Part shown: positions 8,417 to 17,647 of the stretch, piece after piece
Position numbering within the stretch: position 1 is the stretch's first letter
Layout: the number at the start of each line of letters is the position of its first letter
Assembly (NCBI GenBank): GCA_013112635.1
Contig: JABFGF010000008.1
Span: forward strand, 1-64,000
DNA: 64,000 bases
Direction of reading: 5' to 3'
DNA from: Calditrichota bacterium
GTDB taxonomy: Bacteria; Calditrichota; Calditrichia; Calditrichales; J004
Translations under genes and position numbers: made by a program
Notes under the pieces: generated by a model
What the model saw: the letters and a program-made list of their open reading frames with translations, nothing else
Database searches by the model: none
What the model was told of the DNA's origin: nothing

Positions 8417-9880
8417 ATGATAAAAATATTAACCATCAAAGAGTTTAAAAATATACTGCTAAGCCCAAAATTTTCTGTTACATTTTTAATGACTTCAATT
8501 TTGATTCTTTTAAGTCTGTTTATTGGAATACAAGAATACAATATAAAACAGGTCCAGTTTGAAACCGGGAATAAAATGGCGGCACAACAATTAAGTGAGC
8601 GCACGCATTGGGGAGGTGCCAATACACAAATTTTCCGTGAGCCAAATCCTATGCAGATTTTTGTTTCTGGTGTCAGTAACGATATTGGCCGTTTCTCAAA
8701 TATCAGCGAATATGATCCTGTGAAGTTGCGCAAAAGCATGTATTCCGACGATCCCGTTTTTGCCGTATTCAGATCCATTGACCTGGTTTTTATTATTCAG
8801 GTGGTTTTATCTTTGCTCGCAATACTCTTTACGTACGATTCGATAAATGGCGAACGCGAGGATGGCACATTAAAACTTGTTTTGGCAAACGCCATCCCAC
8901 GCTGGAAGTATTTGTTTGCTAAATTTAGCGGCGCCTGGCTCGGTCTGATTGTACCATTATCAATTCCGCTTTTAATTGGTTTATTATTACTAATGGTTTA
9001 TAACATTCCTATTCAGCCAATGGCAGCAAGGCTATCTCTGTTAATTGTAATGGGATTATTGTACTATACTTTTTTTATCGGCATCGGATTATTGATTTCG
9101 GCCTTAACACGCAACTCATCATCATCCTTTTTGTTTTTGCTTGTTTTCTGGGTAGTAGCCGTATTAATTGTACCGCGTATTGGTACAATGGCTGCGGGGC
9201 AAATAGTACCAACGATTTCCCAAAGTGAAATTGAAAGCCAGATTGAACAATTTGCAAACCAGCAATGGCAAAAGCACGAAGACTATCTGAAGGATGTTTG
9301 GAAGGAACGCAACCTGGAAACTGATGGGTTGAGCGCAGAAGAAAGGCAAGCTTATAAAGATGAAAAAATGTGGCAATGGATGGAAGAAGATGACAATGCC
9401 AGAAATGCCATGCAAAAAGAAATATCCGAATACAGCCGCAGGGCGAAGGAAAAAATGGTTAATCAAAAAAGCGAGCAGGAAAACCTGGGATTTAACCTGG
9501 CACGGATTTCGCCCGCGGCAACTTTTATGCTTTCGGCTATGAATTTGGCCGGCACAGACGTCCATCTAAAAAACCGGTATGAAAAAGATCTGGACACTTA
9601 CAAAGAATCCTTTACAGATTTTACAAATAAGAAAGCCAAAGAAAGTGGAGATAGCGGCGGTATTCGAATTACAATGGATTCAGAAAGTGGTATGTCAATA
9701 AAAATGGCTGATATGAAAAAAACGCTTGATACCAGTGACATGCCCCGTTTTGTAAATCTTCCACGCAGAATGGCAACTGTTTTAAGCCAGACAATTATTG
9801 ATTTTGGAATTTTAAGTACAATGATTTTATTAACATTGGGTGCCTCATTTTTGGCTTTTGTAAGATATGATGTAAGATAG
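8417..9880 (+). CDS. ABC-2 type permease, second of two paralogues
   Basis: This 487-residue protein starts after GGAG and has the same plan as the preceding permease: an N-terminal helix, an extracytoplasmic loop, a four-to-five-helix core, a long hydrophilic loop (about residues 265-445) and a last helix ending FVRYDVR. The loop motif NGEREDGTLKLVLANAIP matches the partner's closely. A duplicated permease pair beside one ATPase resembles the GldFG or Nos arrangement, though no specific homologue is recognised. The operon probably ends here, because a 194-base regulatory gap follows. Confidence 0.88.
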   Translation: MIKILTIKEFKNILLSPKFSVTFLMTSILILLSLFIGIQEYNIKQVQFETGNKMAAQQLSERTHWGGANTQIFREPNPMQIFVSGVSNDIGRFSNISEYDPVKLRKSMYSDDPVFAVFRSIDLVFIIQVVLSLLAILFTYDSINGEREDGTLKLVLANAIPRWKYLFAKFSGAWLGLIVPLSIPLLIGLLLLMVYNIPIQPMAARLSLLIVMGLLYYTFFIGIGLLISALTRNSSSSFLFLLVFWVVAVLIVPRIGTMAAGQIVPTISQSEIESQIEQFANQQWQKHEDYLKDVWKERNLETDGLSAEERQAYKDEKMWQWMEEDDNARNAMQKEISEYSRRAKEKMVNQKSEQENLGFNLARISPAATFMLSAMNLAGTDVHLKNRYEKDLDTYKESFTDFTNKKAKESGDSGGIRITMDSESGMSIKMADMKKTLDTSDMPRFVNLPRRMATVLSQTIIDFGILSTMILLTLGASFLAFVRYDVR

Positions 9881-9911
9881 TAATTAATTAAAATAGGTTT
9901 TATTATATTTT

Positions 9912-9948
9912 ACCTCATTTGGGGTTAGTTTTTTACCTCATATGGGGT
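9912..9948. promoter_or_regulatory. Tandem palindromes, candidate enhancer sites for the σ54 activator
   Basis: Two copies of a near-palindromic 14-mer, ACCTCATTTGGGGT (9912-9925) and ACCTCATATGGGGT (9935-9948), lie 23 bases apart, about two helical turns. They end about 50 bases upstream of the σ54-like element at 10000-10015. This is the usual placement of sites for NtrC-family activators. The activator encoded at 12929-14284 is the obvious candidate to bind here; that link is inferred. Confidence 0.6.
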
Positions 9949-9999
9949 TTTTGTTTTTGTTTGATTTGAAAAACTGCAAAAAAATAGGCTTTGACCGTT

Positions 10000-10015
10000 T
10001 GGCATGGGAATTGTC
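10000..10015 (+). promoter_or_regulatory. Candidate σ54 promoter of the PDZ-kinase-regulator cassette
   Basis: The sequence TGGCATGGGAATTGTC has a good -24 element (TGGCAT) and correct spacing, but TTGTC in place of TTGCA at -12. It lies 60 bases upstream of the PDZ gene start. A competing reading is a σ70 promoter made of TTGACC at 9991 and TATATA at 10016, with a 19-base spacer. The upstream palindromes and the σ54 activator in the same cassette favour σ54. Confidence 0.5.
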
Positions 10016-10074
10016 TATATAGGCAGAGTAGATTAATCAGACAAACATTATATATTACATAAGGAGATTTTATT

Positions 10075-11130
10075 ATGCGTAAATTTAGACCACTTTTAAT
10101 TTTAGCTGTTATGGGTTTGTGGATTATTAATTGCACAGCAGCAGGACAAAAAAGATCTGAAAAGGAAATCATAATTCAAAAAGTAGGTAATGGAATAACA
10201 CTTGGACTTGTGATTTCTAATTTAAATGATGAAGATAAAAAGGAATTAAAAAGTGAGATCGGTGCTAAGGTTTTACATGTTTTAGAAGATAGTAATGCTG
10301 AAGAAGCAGGTTTTAAAGATAATGATGTTGTGGTTGAATTTGAAGGTGAAAAAATTGAAGATGCAAAAGAATTAAATGACATTGTAGAGGCTATTGAAGG
10401 TGAAAAAAATGTATCAATGACTGTGATTAGGGATGGCTCGAAGAAAAGCATTAAAGCAACTATAAAACCAGATGATGATGAAAAACATGTTGATCTTAAA
10501 ATTAAGGGTGAGAGCGATGGCCAAAGTTGGAGCTGGACAACGACTGAAGAAGACGGAGACCATGAAAGCCTGGTATGGGTTGAAGAAAAAGATGGTGATC
10601 ACAACGTAATTGTAAAAGAATTTGCCGGAGTTCCTGGTGCTCCACATGCTATTTCAATTAGCGAAAGTGGTAGTAATAAAGGTGGTTTCCTGGGTGTGGT
10701 TACAGATAATATCTCTGAGCAAATGTTGGAGTATTTTGAAGTTGAGCATGGTGTGCTTGTAAAGGAAATCGTTGAAGATTCTCCGGCAGAAAAAGCCGGA
10801 TTAAAAGCTGGTGATGTCATCACTTTTATTGAAAATCGCAAAATTGAAGACTATTCAGACCTGACACGTACAATTAGTTTTTATAACCCGGATGAAGAAG
10901 TAGAAATTAGTTTTGTACGAAAAGGATCTAAGAAAAATGTAGATGCTAAATTAGCCAAGAAAAAACATAGAGTGGATTTTATTGGCGGAAAAGGTAGCAA
11001 TATGTTCATTTTTGAAGATGATGATCACGGCGTTCATTCTCCCCGTTTTAATGTAAAAACCAAAGGCAAGCCTTTTATGATGAAGAAATTTGGTATCGGG
11101 AAGCAATCAATGAATATTTACATAATCTGA
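10075..11130 (+). CDS. Envelope protein with two PDZ domains and no protease domain
   Basis: The 351-residue protein follows the strong ribosome-binding site AAGGAG. Its N-terminus is hydrophobic and ends in IINC, a possible lipobox, so it may be a lipoprotein. The first PDZ domain spans about residues 38-135 (VLHVLEDSNAEEAGFKDNDV) and the second about 200-300 (EIVEDSPAEKAGLKAGDVI). A charged linker of about 65 residues, rich in Asp, Glu and Trp, separates them. Both domains look like HtrA/DegP PDZ domains, but no trypsin-like domain is present. It is followed by a terminator, then by a histidine kinase and a σ54 activator, so I infer it is a stress-induced periplasmic chaperone or sensor for that pair. 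Confidence 0.82.
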   Translation: MRKFRPLLILAVMGLWIINCTAAGQKRSEKEIIIQKVGNGITLGLVISNLNDEDKKELKSEIGAKVLHVLEDSNAEEAGFKDNDVVVEFEGEKIEDAKELNDIVEAIEGEKNVSMTVIRDGSKKSIKATIKPDDDEKHVDLKIKGESDGQSWSWTTTEEDGDHESLVWVEEKDGDHNVIVKEFAGVPGAPHAISISESGSNKGGFLGVVTDNISEQMLEYFEVEHGVLVKEIVEDSPAEKAGLKAGDVITFIENRKIEDYSDLTRTISFYNPDEEVEISFVRKGSKKNVDAKLAKKKHRVDFIGGKGSNMFIFEDDDHGVHSPRFNVKTKGKPFMMKKFGIGKQSMNIYII

Positions 11131-11149
11131 TGAATTTTGATAAATCTAA

Positions 11150-11178
11150 AAGGTCTCCTTAATGGGAGACCTTTTTTT
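11150..11178 (+). terminator. Rho-independent terminator after the double-PDZ gene
   Basis: A 9-bp perfect stem (AAGGTCTCC paired with GGAGACCTT) with a 6-base loop is followed by a run of seven T. It would separate most transcription of the PDZ gene from the kinase-regulator pair and allow higher PDZ expression. Confidence 0.9.
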
Positions 11179-11244
11179 ATTTGTTGAAAACAAGTTTACT
11201 TTTTATCATGCTAAACAAATGAGTTTTAAAATCCTTGGATTAAG

Positions 11245-12840
11245 ATGAAATTACAAAGTATTACAGTAAAATTTATTTTGATTGTATCGGTTCTGATGGC
11301 TTCAGTTTTGAGCATTCAGTTCTATTTTACAAACCAGGCTCATGAAGATATTTTATCGGAACTAAACCGCTTAACAAAATCAATAAATACAACAACAGAA
11401 AAAATACTTGTTGAGCGATTCGAAAATGAAGCAATTGGTTTCGGGTTAAATGATAGCAATCATTGGAAGGTTAAAGCACCAAACGGCCACCCTAATGAGT
11501 TTTGGCATGATATTGAAGAAAATGAAGTAATTGTTTCTAGTTCAGATAAAGCAAACCCAAGAATTGAGAAATGGATTTCAAAGAAAAAAGGCAGATCAGG
11601 CACCACCATTATTGACGGTGCGCAATCTTATGAGTTCCTGTTTTCTGAAGATGACAAAATGCATGTGCTTCAGGTCGATTCCAACAGGCTTAAGTTAGAA
11701 GTGATTGATATAAACCTTAATACCCCAAAGCCGGCTAGTGGTGTTTCTGTGCAATCCAAAAATAAATGGACAAAAGCAATAGGCCTCAAACCCAAGGCCG
11801 AAAGAGATCATATCTTATCGTTTGAGTTTCCAACACTCGTCTCTACATCTAATGCCCCTCAGCGTCTTAGATATAATTACAACACCGAGGTTTTTAGTTC
11901 AGTTCTTGATGATATTCGTGACCGCAATCTACTAATTACCCTGAGCCTTTTCGGGCTTTCACTTCTTGCAATTGCAGTCATTGCCGGCAAGTTCCTGAAG
12001 CCGATTAAATCTTTGTATAACTCATTTGATAAGGTAGTCCAGGGAGATTTGGATGTTACTGTTAAATCAAAATCAAAAGATGAAATTGGCGAATTATCAA
12101 CATCTTTTAACCACATGGTTAAGGAGTTAAGGAAAAATAAAGACAAAGAAGCTATTATGCATCGCCAGGAACGGTTGGCTTCTCTTGGACAATTGGCAGC
12201 CGGAGTAGCACATGAAATAAAAAATCCTTTAAACGCAATTAACCTTACAATAGAGCACCTAAATGATAAGTTCATTTCCGAGAAAGAGGAACAGGCATCC
12301 GGTTATATCCGAACGATCCAAAAAGAAATCAGGCGGCTGGATAAAACAGTCAACAACTTTTTAAGCTATTTGCGAAGTGAAAACCTGAACAAAAAAGAAG
12401 CGAATGTAAATAATTTGCTGGATGAAATATTGAATTTATATGAGCGTGAAATTTCCAACAGTAAAATTAAGGTTAGCAAAAACTATAGCAAAGAGTGCAT
12501 AATTAATCTTGATACGGAGCGCTTTAAAACTGTATTGATGAATGTAATTATCAATGCAATTCAGGCTATGCAAAAAGGTGGTACTGTTGATATTTCAACA
12601 GATTCTGCAAGCGGTACAATTGTTATTAAAGATTCAGGTATTGGAATACCGAAGAAAGATCTGGAAAACATATTTGACCTTTTTTACACCACAAAAAGTG
12701 CCGGAACAGGGCTTGGTTTACCGACTGCACATAAAATTGTAAAGGAACATGGTGGAGAGCTTTCGATTGAAAGTGAAGAGAATAAAGGGACGGTAGTAAG
12801 AATCAGGATTAAAGATCAAAGAAAAAAAGTAGTTCAATAG
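11245..12840 (+). CDS. NtrB-like membrane histidine kinase
   Basis: The 531-residue protein has membrane helices near residues 8-28 and 228-248 enclosing a periplasmic sensor of about 200 residues. A HAMP domain follows (KPIKSLYNSFDKVVQGDLDV). The HisKA domain has H323 in GVAHEIKNPLNAI, the form typical of kinases that partner NtrC-family regulators. The HATPase domain carries NAIQAMQKGG, DSGIGIPKKD and GTGLGLPTAH. The gene lies downstream of the double-PDZ gene and 88 bases before the σ54 activator, its likely partner. The order resembles ZraPSR-type envelope stress systems, in which a periplasmic protein is encoded beside the kinase and regulator; this is analogy only. Confidence 0.92.
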   Translation: MKLQSITVKFILIVSVLMASVLSIQFYFTNQAHEDILSELNRLTKSINTTTEKILVERFENEAIGFGLNDSNHWKVKAPNGHPNEFWHDIEENEVIVSSSDKANPRIEKWISKKKGRSGTTIIDGAQSYEFLFSEDDKMHVLQVDSNRLKLEVIDINLNTPKPASGVSVQSKNKWTKAIGLKPKAERDHILSFEFPTLVSTSNAPQRLRYNYNTEVFSSVLDDIRDRNLLITLSLFGLSLLAIAVIAGKFLKPIKSLYNSFDKVVQGDLDVTVKSKSKDEIGELSTSFNHMVKELRKNKDKEAIMHRQERLASLGQLAAGVAHEIKNPLNAINLTIEHLNDKFISEKEEQASGYIRTIQKEIRRLDKTVNNFLSYLRSENLNKKEANVNNLLDEILNLYEREISNSKIKVSKNYSKECIINLDTERFKTVLMNVIINAIQAMQKGGTVDISTDSASGTIVIKDSGIGIPKKDLENIFDLFYTTKSAGTGLGLPTAHKIVKEHGGELSIESEENKGTVVRIRIKDQRKKVVQ

Positions 12841-12928
12841 TGTAAGCCGTGAGCAAGGGTAACGGGATGAGGGAAAAGACAGTAGCAGTAAGCAATGAAC
12901 TCACTAATTCAATAATTCAAGTTATAAC

Positions 12929-14284
12929 ATGCACATACTCATTGTAGATGACGAACAAGCCCAGCGTAATATTTTGGCAGATATTTTAAAAGACGCCGGC
13001 TATAAAACAGATTTGGCTGAAAATGGAGAAGTTGCTTTACGTAAGTTTGGGGCTAATCAATATGCCATTGTATTAACAGATTTAAAAATGCCAGGGAAGG
13101 ATGGGTTGGATGTATTGAAGCATATTCATAATTCTGACCAGGATACACAGGTTATTATTATGACAGCATTTGGTACAATTCCTGGTGCCGTTAATGCCAT
13201 TAAAATTGGAGCGTATGATTATTTAACAAAGCCGTTTAAAAAAGACGACCTATTACAGGTTGTTGACCGTGCTGCTGAGAAAGTAAAATTGCTTAAAGAA
13301 AATGCACGATTAAAAAATGAAATATCCAATCGCTATCAATATGCAAGCATAATTGGCCAAAGCCCTGAGATGAGGCAAATATTTAGCATGATTGAGCGGG
13401 TTGCTAAGGTTGATGCCACTGTTTTAATTACTGGGAAAAGTGGCACGGGCAAAGAATTGGTGGCCCGGGCTGTTCACTATAATGGCAACAGAAAAGAAGG
13501 CCCTTTTGTAGCGCTTAATTGCGGCGCGATCCCGGAAACCCTAATAGAGAGTGAATTGTTTGGACATGAAAAAGGTGCTTTTACAGGTGCTGCCAAAACC
13601 TACATGGGTAAATTTGAGCAGGCACAAGGCGGGACGATTTTTTTAGATGAAATCGGTACCATGCGTCTTGATTTGCAAATTCGGTTGTTACGAGTTCTTC
13701 AGGAAAAAAAGGTGCAGAAACTTGGGTCAAATCAATCTATAGATTTAGATGTACGGGTAATTGCGGCCTCAAATGAAAACCTTGAAGAATTGATTAATGA
13801 GAAGAAATTCCGCTCTGATTTGTATCACCGGTTAAATGTTTTTTCGATTGCTTTGCCGTCACTTAAAGATCGATTCCAGGATATTCCATTGCTGGTTCGG
13901 CATTTCCTGGAAAAATATGCTGATCAATATAAAAAAGAGATCCCGGCGCTATCCCCGGATGCATTGAACAAACTTGAGAAATATCCTTTCCCGGGGAATG
14001 TGCGAGAATTGGAAAATATTATTGAGAAGACAATTATTCTTACAGACCATAATCCAATCCTGGCAGATGACTTAATGCTGCCGTCAACGAAACCGCAAAA
14101 CAATAATGTAAAGGAAATAGATTCCAACGGCTCTTTGACAGATATTGAATATAAGCTGATCAGTGATGCGTTAATTGAGAGCAATGGCTCAATCAAAAAG
14201 GCATCGGAAGCTTTGGGTATATCTTATAAAACTCTTCAATACCGCATGAAAAAATTTAATATGCATAAAAATGATTTCAGATAA
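12929..14284 (+). CDS. NtrC-family σ54-dependent response regulator
   Basis: The 451-residue protein has a receiver domain with phospho-acceptor D51 (TDLKMPG). The AAA+ domain carries the Walker A motif GKSGTGKE (169-176), the σ54-contacting loop GAFTGA (216-221) and the Walker B-type segment GGTIFLDEIG. A Fis-type helix-turn-helix lies at the C-terminus (KKASEALGISYKTLQYRM). All parts needed to activate σ54 RNA polymerase are intact. It probably binds the tandem palindromes at 9912-9948 and activates its own cassette. No ribosome-binding site is seen before the ATG. rpoN itself is encoded at 28909-30378. Confidence 0.95.
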   Translation: MHILIVDDEQAQRNILADILKDAGYKTDLAENGEVALRKFGANQYAIVLTDLKMPGKDGLDVLKHIHNSDQDTQVIIMTAFGTIPGAVNAIKIGAYDYLTKPFKKDDLLQVVDRAAEKVKLLKENARLKNEISNRYQYASIIGQSPEMRQIFSMIERVAKVDATVLITGKSGTGKELVARAVHYNGNRKEGPFVALNCGAIPETLIESELFGHEKGAFTGAAKTYMGKFEQAQGGTIFLDEIGTMRLDLQIRLLRVLQEKKVQKLGSNQSIDLDVRVIAASNENLEELINEKKFRSDLYHRLNVFSIALPSLKDRFQDIPLLVRHFLEKYADQYKKEIPALSPDALNKLEKYPFPGNVRELENIIEKTIILTDHNPILADDLMLPSTKPQNNNVKEIDSNGSLTDIEYKLISDALIESNGSIKKASEALGISYKTLQYRMKKFNMHKNDFR

Positions 14285-14293
14285 TTTTAGATA

Positions 14294-14692
14294 TTATTCT
14301 TCGTGAAAGGCCCTTAAATTTTTAACTGCAAAATTTGGATAATCGGATTCATTATATTTTGAAGAAGAGAACCTTAATTCAAAAATAGTTGTTTCATTTT
14401 TAGCAAGAGAGTAATTGATGCTGGTATTATCCCCACCTAACTTTAACGTAAAGGAATTGTCTGAATAAAAATCACCTTCAACATACCAAAGCGGCCTGAC
14501 GGTGGATTTGTTTTTATTTTTTACAATTCCTTTTACATATAATTCATTTCCCCTGTTAATTTTATCTGTAATTGTAAATTCAATGTTTTTTATAAGCCGA
14601 ACATCGGCGGAACCTGTTACAGAATTTTCTCCACAACCACTACTGTTTAACAAGAAAAAAGTGGCGACAAATAAAACCATTTGTTTTAACAT
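14294..14692 (-). CDS. Small lipoprotein, possible FxLYD-like domain
   Basis: The 132-residue protein starts after a strong GGAGG site. Its signal peptide ends in NSSGC, a lipobox-like sequence, so it is probably a lipoprotein. The mature part is a single β-rich domain with the segments ELYVKGIVKNKNKS and LAKNETTIFELRF. These resemble FxLYD or similar extracytoplasmic immunoglobulin-like domains, which I offer only as a suggestion. It lies 50 bases downstream of the VIT/T9SS gene on the same strand and converges with the NtrC-family gene, only 9 bases from its end. Confidence 0.65.
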   Translation of the reverse strand: MLKQMVLFVATFFLLNSSGCGENSVTGSADVRLIKNIEFTITDKINRGNELYVKGIVKNKNKSTVRPLWYVEGDFYSDNSFTLKLGGDNTSINYSLAKNETTIFELRFSSSKYNESDYPNFAVKNLRAFHEE

Positions 14693-14742
14693 TTTTCTTT
14701 CCTCCGTTTTAAATAATGTCTGATATCATGTTTAATTGATAT

Positions 14743-16887
14743 TTATTTTATCATAAGAAGTTTTCTAACAATTTTTAGTTGCCCATTGTTTGCGATAAGG
14801 AAATATGTTCCACTTGAAACTGAGCTACCAAGGTTATTTTTACCATCCCAAGTAATATTTAATTTTCCAGATGTATTTATTTCAGAATTAAAGTCCTTTA
14901 CTACCTGGCCTGTAATATTATATATCTTTATTGAAATATTCTTGAGGTCATTAAATTTTTGCAAGTTGATTTGAATTTTAGTCTGATTATTAAACGGGTT
15001 GGGGTAAACATTTATTAATGAATCACTGTTTACATCTTGGGACTCATATAAATCTGTGATTAAACTTGATTCATCTAAACAATCATAACAGACTTCACCA
15101 CCTCTGGATGGCTCAAGACATAAAAAGGCCGTATATAAAGATAAAACACGCTCTTCTAAACTTTTAGCAACAATTTCACCAACAATATCGTTTGTCTGCT
15201 CTTCTTTTTCGAGTGAGTGAATATATTTACCTGACCAAATTTCTTCGTTTAAACTATCAGTATTGAATATATCCGTCTCATTAATAGTAACTTTACTGGA
15301 GAAAGGTATGTTATTAAATTCTCCTGCAATGTCAATTTTAAAAGGAAGTTCACCATTATATTTACCAACCTGCAAAATCGGCTTGTTTAAATAGATTGTT
15401 TGATTCGGATGAAAATCAAACCTACCATAACAGAAACCATTTTCAAGACTTGTATGCAGATCAAAAGAAGTCATAAAACCACCAAGAGATTGCGAAAGTT
15501 CTAAAAGTAGCTCTGACAGGGATTGTCCGGTACGAGTTGTTTTATAATTAGCAGATGTTAATCGAGTGATGTTTGTATAAAAATACTCATTTCCGCGATA
15601 ATACCGCCCACCAATCCAATTGTATCCTATTGACCAATTTGCATAATCTGTTACATGGATTGGAAGGGTAGGATTCATTTTTGCCAATAAATCATCGATC
15701 AAATCGTTAGCCACAGAACTTTCTCCAAACTGTTCAGAAGAAGAAAGAAGAAATAAACTTCCATCATTACCATTGTTTTGAACAAAATCAATTCCGTTAG
15801 ATAATAATGCAGGCAGGCTGCTGTAGTTCGAAATGATATCATCTTCCAGATTTGAAAAAACCGTTTCTATTGTTATAGAATCTGCTGAAACCCAATGGTT
15901 ACTGACACGTTCTATATCTAGATTGGTAAAAAATAGGTTAAAAGAGTCCTGCGATGTAAAATTTGAATATAAAACTTCTTTAACATTAAGTAATAAGTCA
16001 TTTGCTTTAATGTCTGTTTTTGAAGATTGATGATCAAATAAAAAAGCCACTTTTTTTGAAGCAGTACCTAATTCAGCAATTTGTGATGGCAATAATGCAA
16101 GCTGGTAATAGTTTTCGTGTTCTCCGGAATATTTATTAAGGTAAATACCATTATCAAAAGGGGTATCAATTGTATAGTTTAAACTTGATTGGGTGGATTC
16201 AACAGGGATGTCAGCCCTAAGATAATTTCCAAATTCTTCACTATCATATGGTCGAAATTTGTTATCCGGAAATTCAGAAATTTTTGGGTTTTTCCACTCT
16301 CCATTTACCCAACTTAAGATATTGAAAGTTGATATTGGATATCTTGATACATTTAGCATATTTACCGGTAGGGTGCATGAAACTGAATTTGCGTTCCAGT
16401 TTGTGGGTAGTAAGAATGTAATTTTTACTTTTCTTGATTCATTGCCTGCCATTGGGAAAATTCTTAATTCGTATTGCGTTTTACTATTTTTAAATAAAAT
16501 AGAAGGATCACGCCGACGTTTTACTATATCTTCATAGATCGATGCAGCTGTCCATTTATCCAGTAATTTTCCTCTTATAATTTCATCTTCTACCCAAAGC
16601 CAGGAATCATGTACAATGGCCTCCTCAGGAAGATCAAAATAATATTGAATTTCAAGAGTATCTGCTGATGAATACCCTAAGCCTTTTCCGGAAAGAGTTA
16701 AATAAAGGCCACACTCCATATATAATCCTCTTGGCTTTACTGAAATGACTGCTTCTTCAATCGTCCCTTTACCATACTTCCACCATGACTGGGGATCCTG
16801 TACTCGCAGGTAGTTTGAAGCGGTCGAAAATGTTGCCGTTAATATTAAAAAAAACAATACCGTCAGTATAGGTCTGTTTGTGATCAT
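14743..16887 (-). CDS. Secreted VIT-domain protein with T9SS C-terminal sorting domain
   Basis: The start at 16887 is preceded by AAGGAG and gives a signal peptide (MITNRPILTVLFFLILTA) at the front of a 714-residue protein. A VIT domain covers about residues 40-190 (YYFDLPEEAIVHDSWLWVED, WTAASIYEDIVKRRRDP). A vWA-like region follows from about 260 (KKVAFLFDHQSSKTD), but the metal-site motif DxSxS is degenerate. The last 80 or so residues form a type A T9SS sorting domain (VYPNPFNNQTKI, SSGTYFLIANNG). The protein is therefore expected to cross the outer membrane through a type IX system. Its role at the surface is unknown; adhesion or matrix binding is an inference from VIT/vWA proteins elsewhere. 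Confidence 0.85.
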   Translation of the reverse strand: MITNRPILTVLFFLILTATFSTASNYLRVQDPQSWWKYGKGTIEEAVISVKPRGLYMECGLYLTLSGKGLGYSSADTLEIQYYFDLPEEAIVHDSWLWVEDEIIRGKLLDKWTAASIYEDIVKRRRDPSILFKNSKTQYELRIFPMAGNESRKVKITFLLPTNWNANSVSCTLPVNMLNVSRYPISTFNILSWVNGEWKNPKISEFPDNKFRPYDSEEFGNYLRADIPVESTQSSLNYTIDTPFDNGIYLNKYSGEHENYYQLALLPSQIAELGTASKKVAFLFDHQSSKTDIKANDLLLNVKEVLYSNFTSQDSFNLFFTNLDIERVSNHWVSADSITIETVFSNLEDDIISNYSSLPALLSNGIDFVQNNGNDGSLFLLSSSEQFGESSVANDLIDDLLAKMNPTLPIHVTDYANWSIGYNWIGGRYYRGNEYFYTNITRLTSANYKTTRTGQSLSELLLELSQSLGGFMTSFDLHTSLENGFCYGRFDFHPNQTIYLNKPILQVGKYNGELPFKIDIAGEFNNIPFSSKVTINETDIFNTDSLNEEIWSGKYIHSLEKEEQTNDIVGEIVAKSLEERVLSLYTAFLCLEPSRGGEVCYDCLDESSLITDLYESQDVNSDSLINVYPNPFNNQTKIQINLQKFNDLKNISIKIYNITGQVVKDFNSEINTSGKLNITWDGKNNLGSSVSSGTYFLIANNGQLKIVRKLLMIK

Positions 16888-17101
16888 TTTATTCTCCTTC
16901 ACCAATTTAGGTTTAACGGTTTTATATAATGATATATACAAAATTTATACCAGATTTGAAAGGGGTTTTTAATCGATAAGTAAGCTTAAGATTTATATCT
17001 AATAAGAATATAATTCGTGCACTATGAATAATATTCGTAGGTAGGTGTGTGAAGATTTTGGAGCGTTCACTTGAATAGCAAGTCACTGTTGGACTACCTG
17101 A

Positions 17102-17647
17102 TTAGGTAGTTGAGTTCTGTTCGTTGTATGGCCCAAGCTTTTTTACAATTTTCGCCGGGTTACCAGCGATTACCTGGTTATCGTTTGGAAAAGATTTTGT
17201 TACAACCGCCCCTGCCGCAACGATGGTATGTTCGCCAAGTTCTACGCTGGGCAAGATAATACAATTAGCAGCAAGCCAGGAGTTTTTTCCAATTCTTACA
17301 GGATCGGATTTTATGTATTTTTTGTAATCTTGATTATCATGGTTCATGCTTATAATTGAAATATTGGGGCCAGTCCAGACATTTTCCCCTAAAATAATTC
17401 CATTGCGGGCATCCAGATAACAATTCTTGCCCATTCCCGGTGCACGTGTACCATTATCAATTTTTTCAAAGTCTATAATCTGGCTGGTATGATGTACAGG
17501 CCAGGGCACTTTTTTATTAGGTCCAAAAAACTTTTGGCGAAGGGCGTATCTAAACAAAATCCGTGGAGCATATTTTTCATGTGGAAAATTTTTATAAGCG
17601 CGTTTTATGAAAAATAAAAAAAAGGGTGTTAATATTTTCTTAATCAT
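17102..17647 (-). CDS. Hexapeptide-repeat acyltransferase of a polysaccharide cluster
   Basis: The 181-residue protein has left-handed β-helix hexapeptide repeats (IGKNSWLAANCIILPSVEL, GAVVTKSFPNDNQVIAGNPA). The motif SMNHD carries the likely catalytic histidine. It belongs to the WcaF/LacA-type O-acyltransferases, which usually transfer acetyl groups to sugars in the cytoplasm. The start overlaps the end of the flippase gene by 8 bases, so the two are coupled. It is the last gene of the polysaccharide run. The sugar acceptor cannot be predicted. Confidence 0.88.
   Translation of the reverse strand: MIKKILTPFFLFFIKRAYKNFPHEKYAPRILFRYALRQKFFGPNKKVPWPVHHTSQIIDFEKIDNGTRAPGMGKNCYLDARNGIILGENVWTGPNISIISMNHDNQDYKKYIKSDPVRIGKNSWLAANCIILPSVELGEHTIVAAGAVVTKSFPNDNQVIAGNPAKIVKKLGPYNEQNSTT

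Noticed and set aside
12841-12928. Purine-rich gap with GAGCAAGGG, CAGTAGCAG and AAGCAATGAAC phrases before the σ54 activator
   Set aside because: It looks like simple or decayed repeat sequence; no promoter, hairpin or ORF could be supported.
17093-17108. Hairpin CTACCT/AGGTAG at the end of the acyltransferase gene
   Set aside because: The stem is only 6 bp and no T run follows on the minus strand, so a terminator is not supported.
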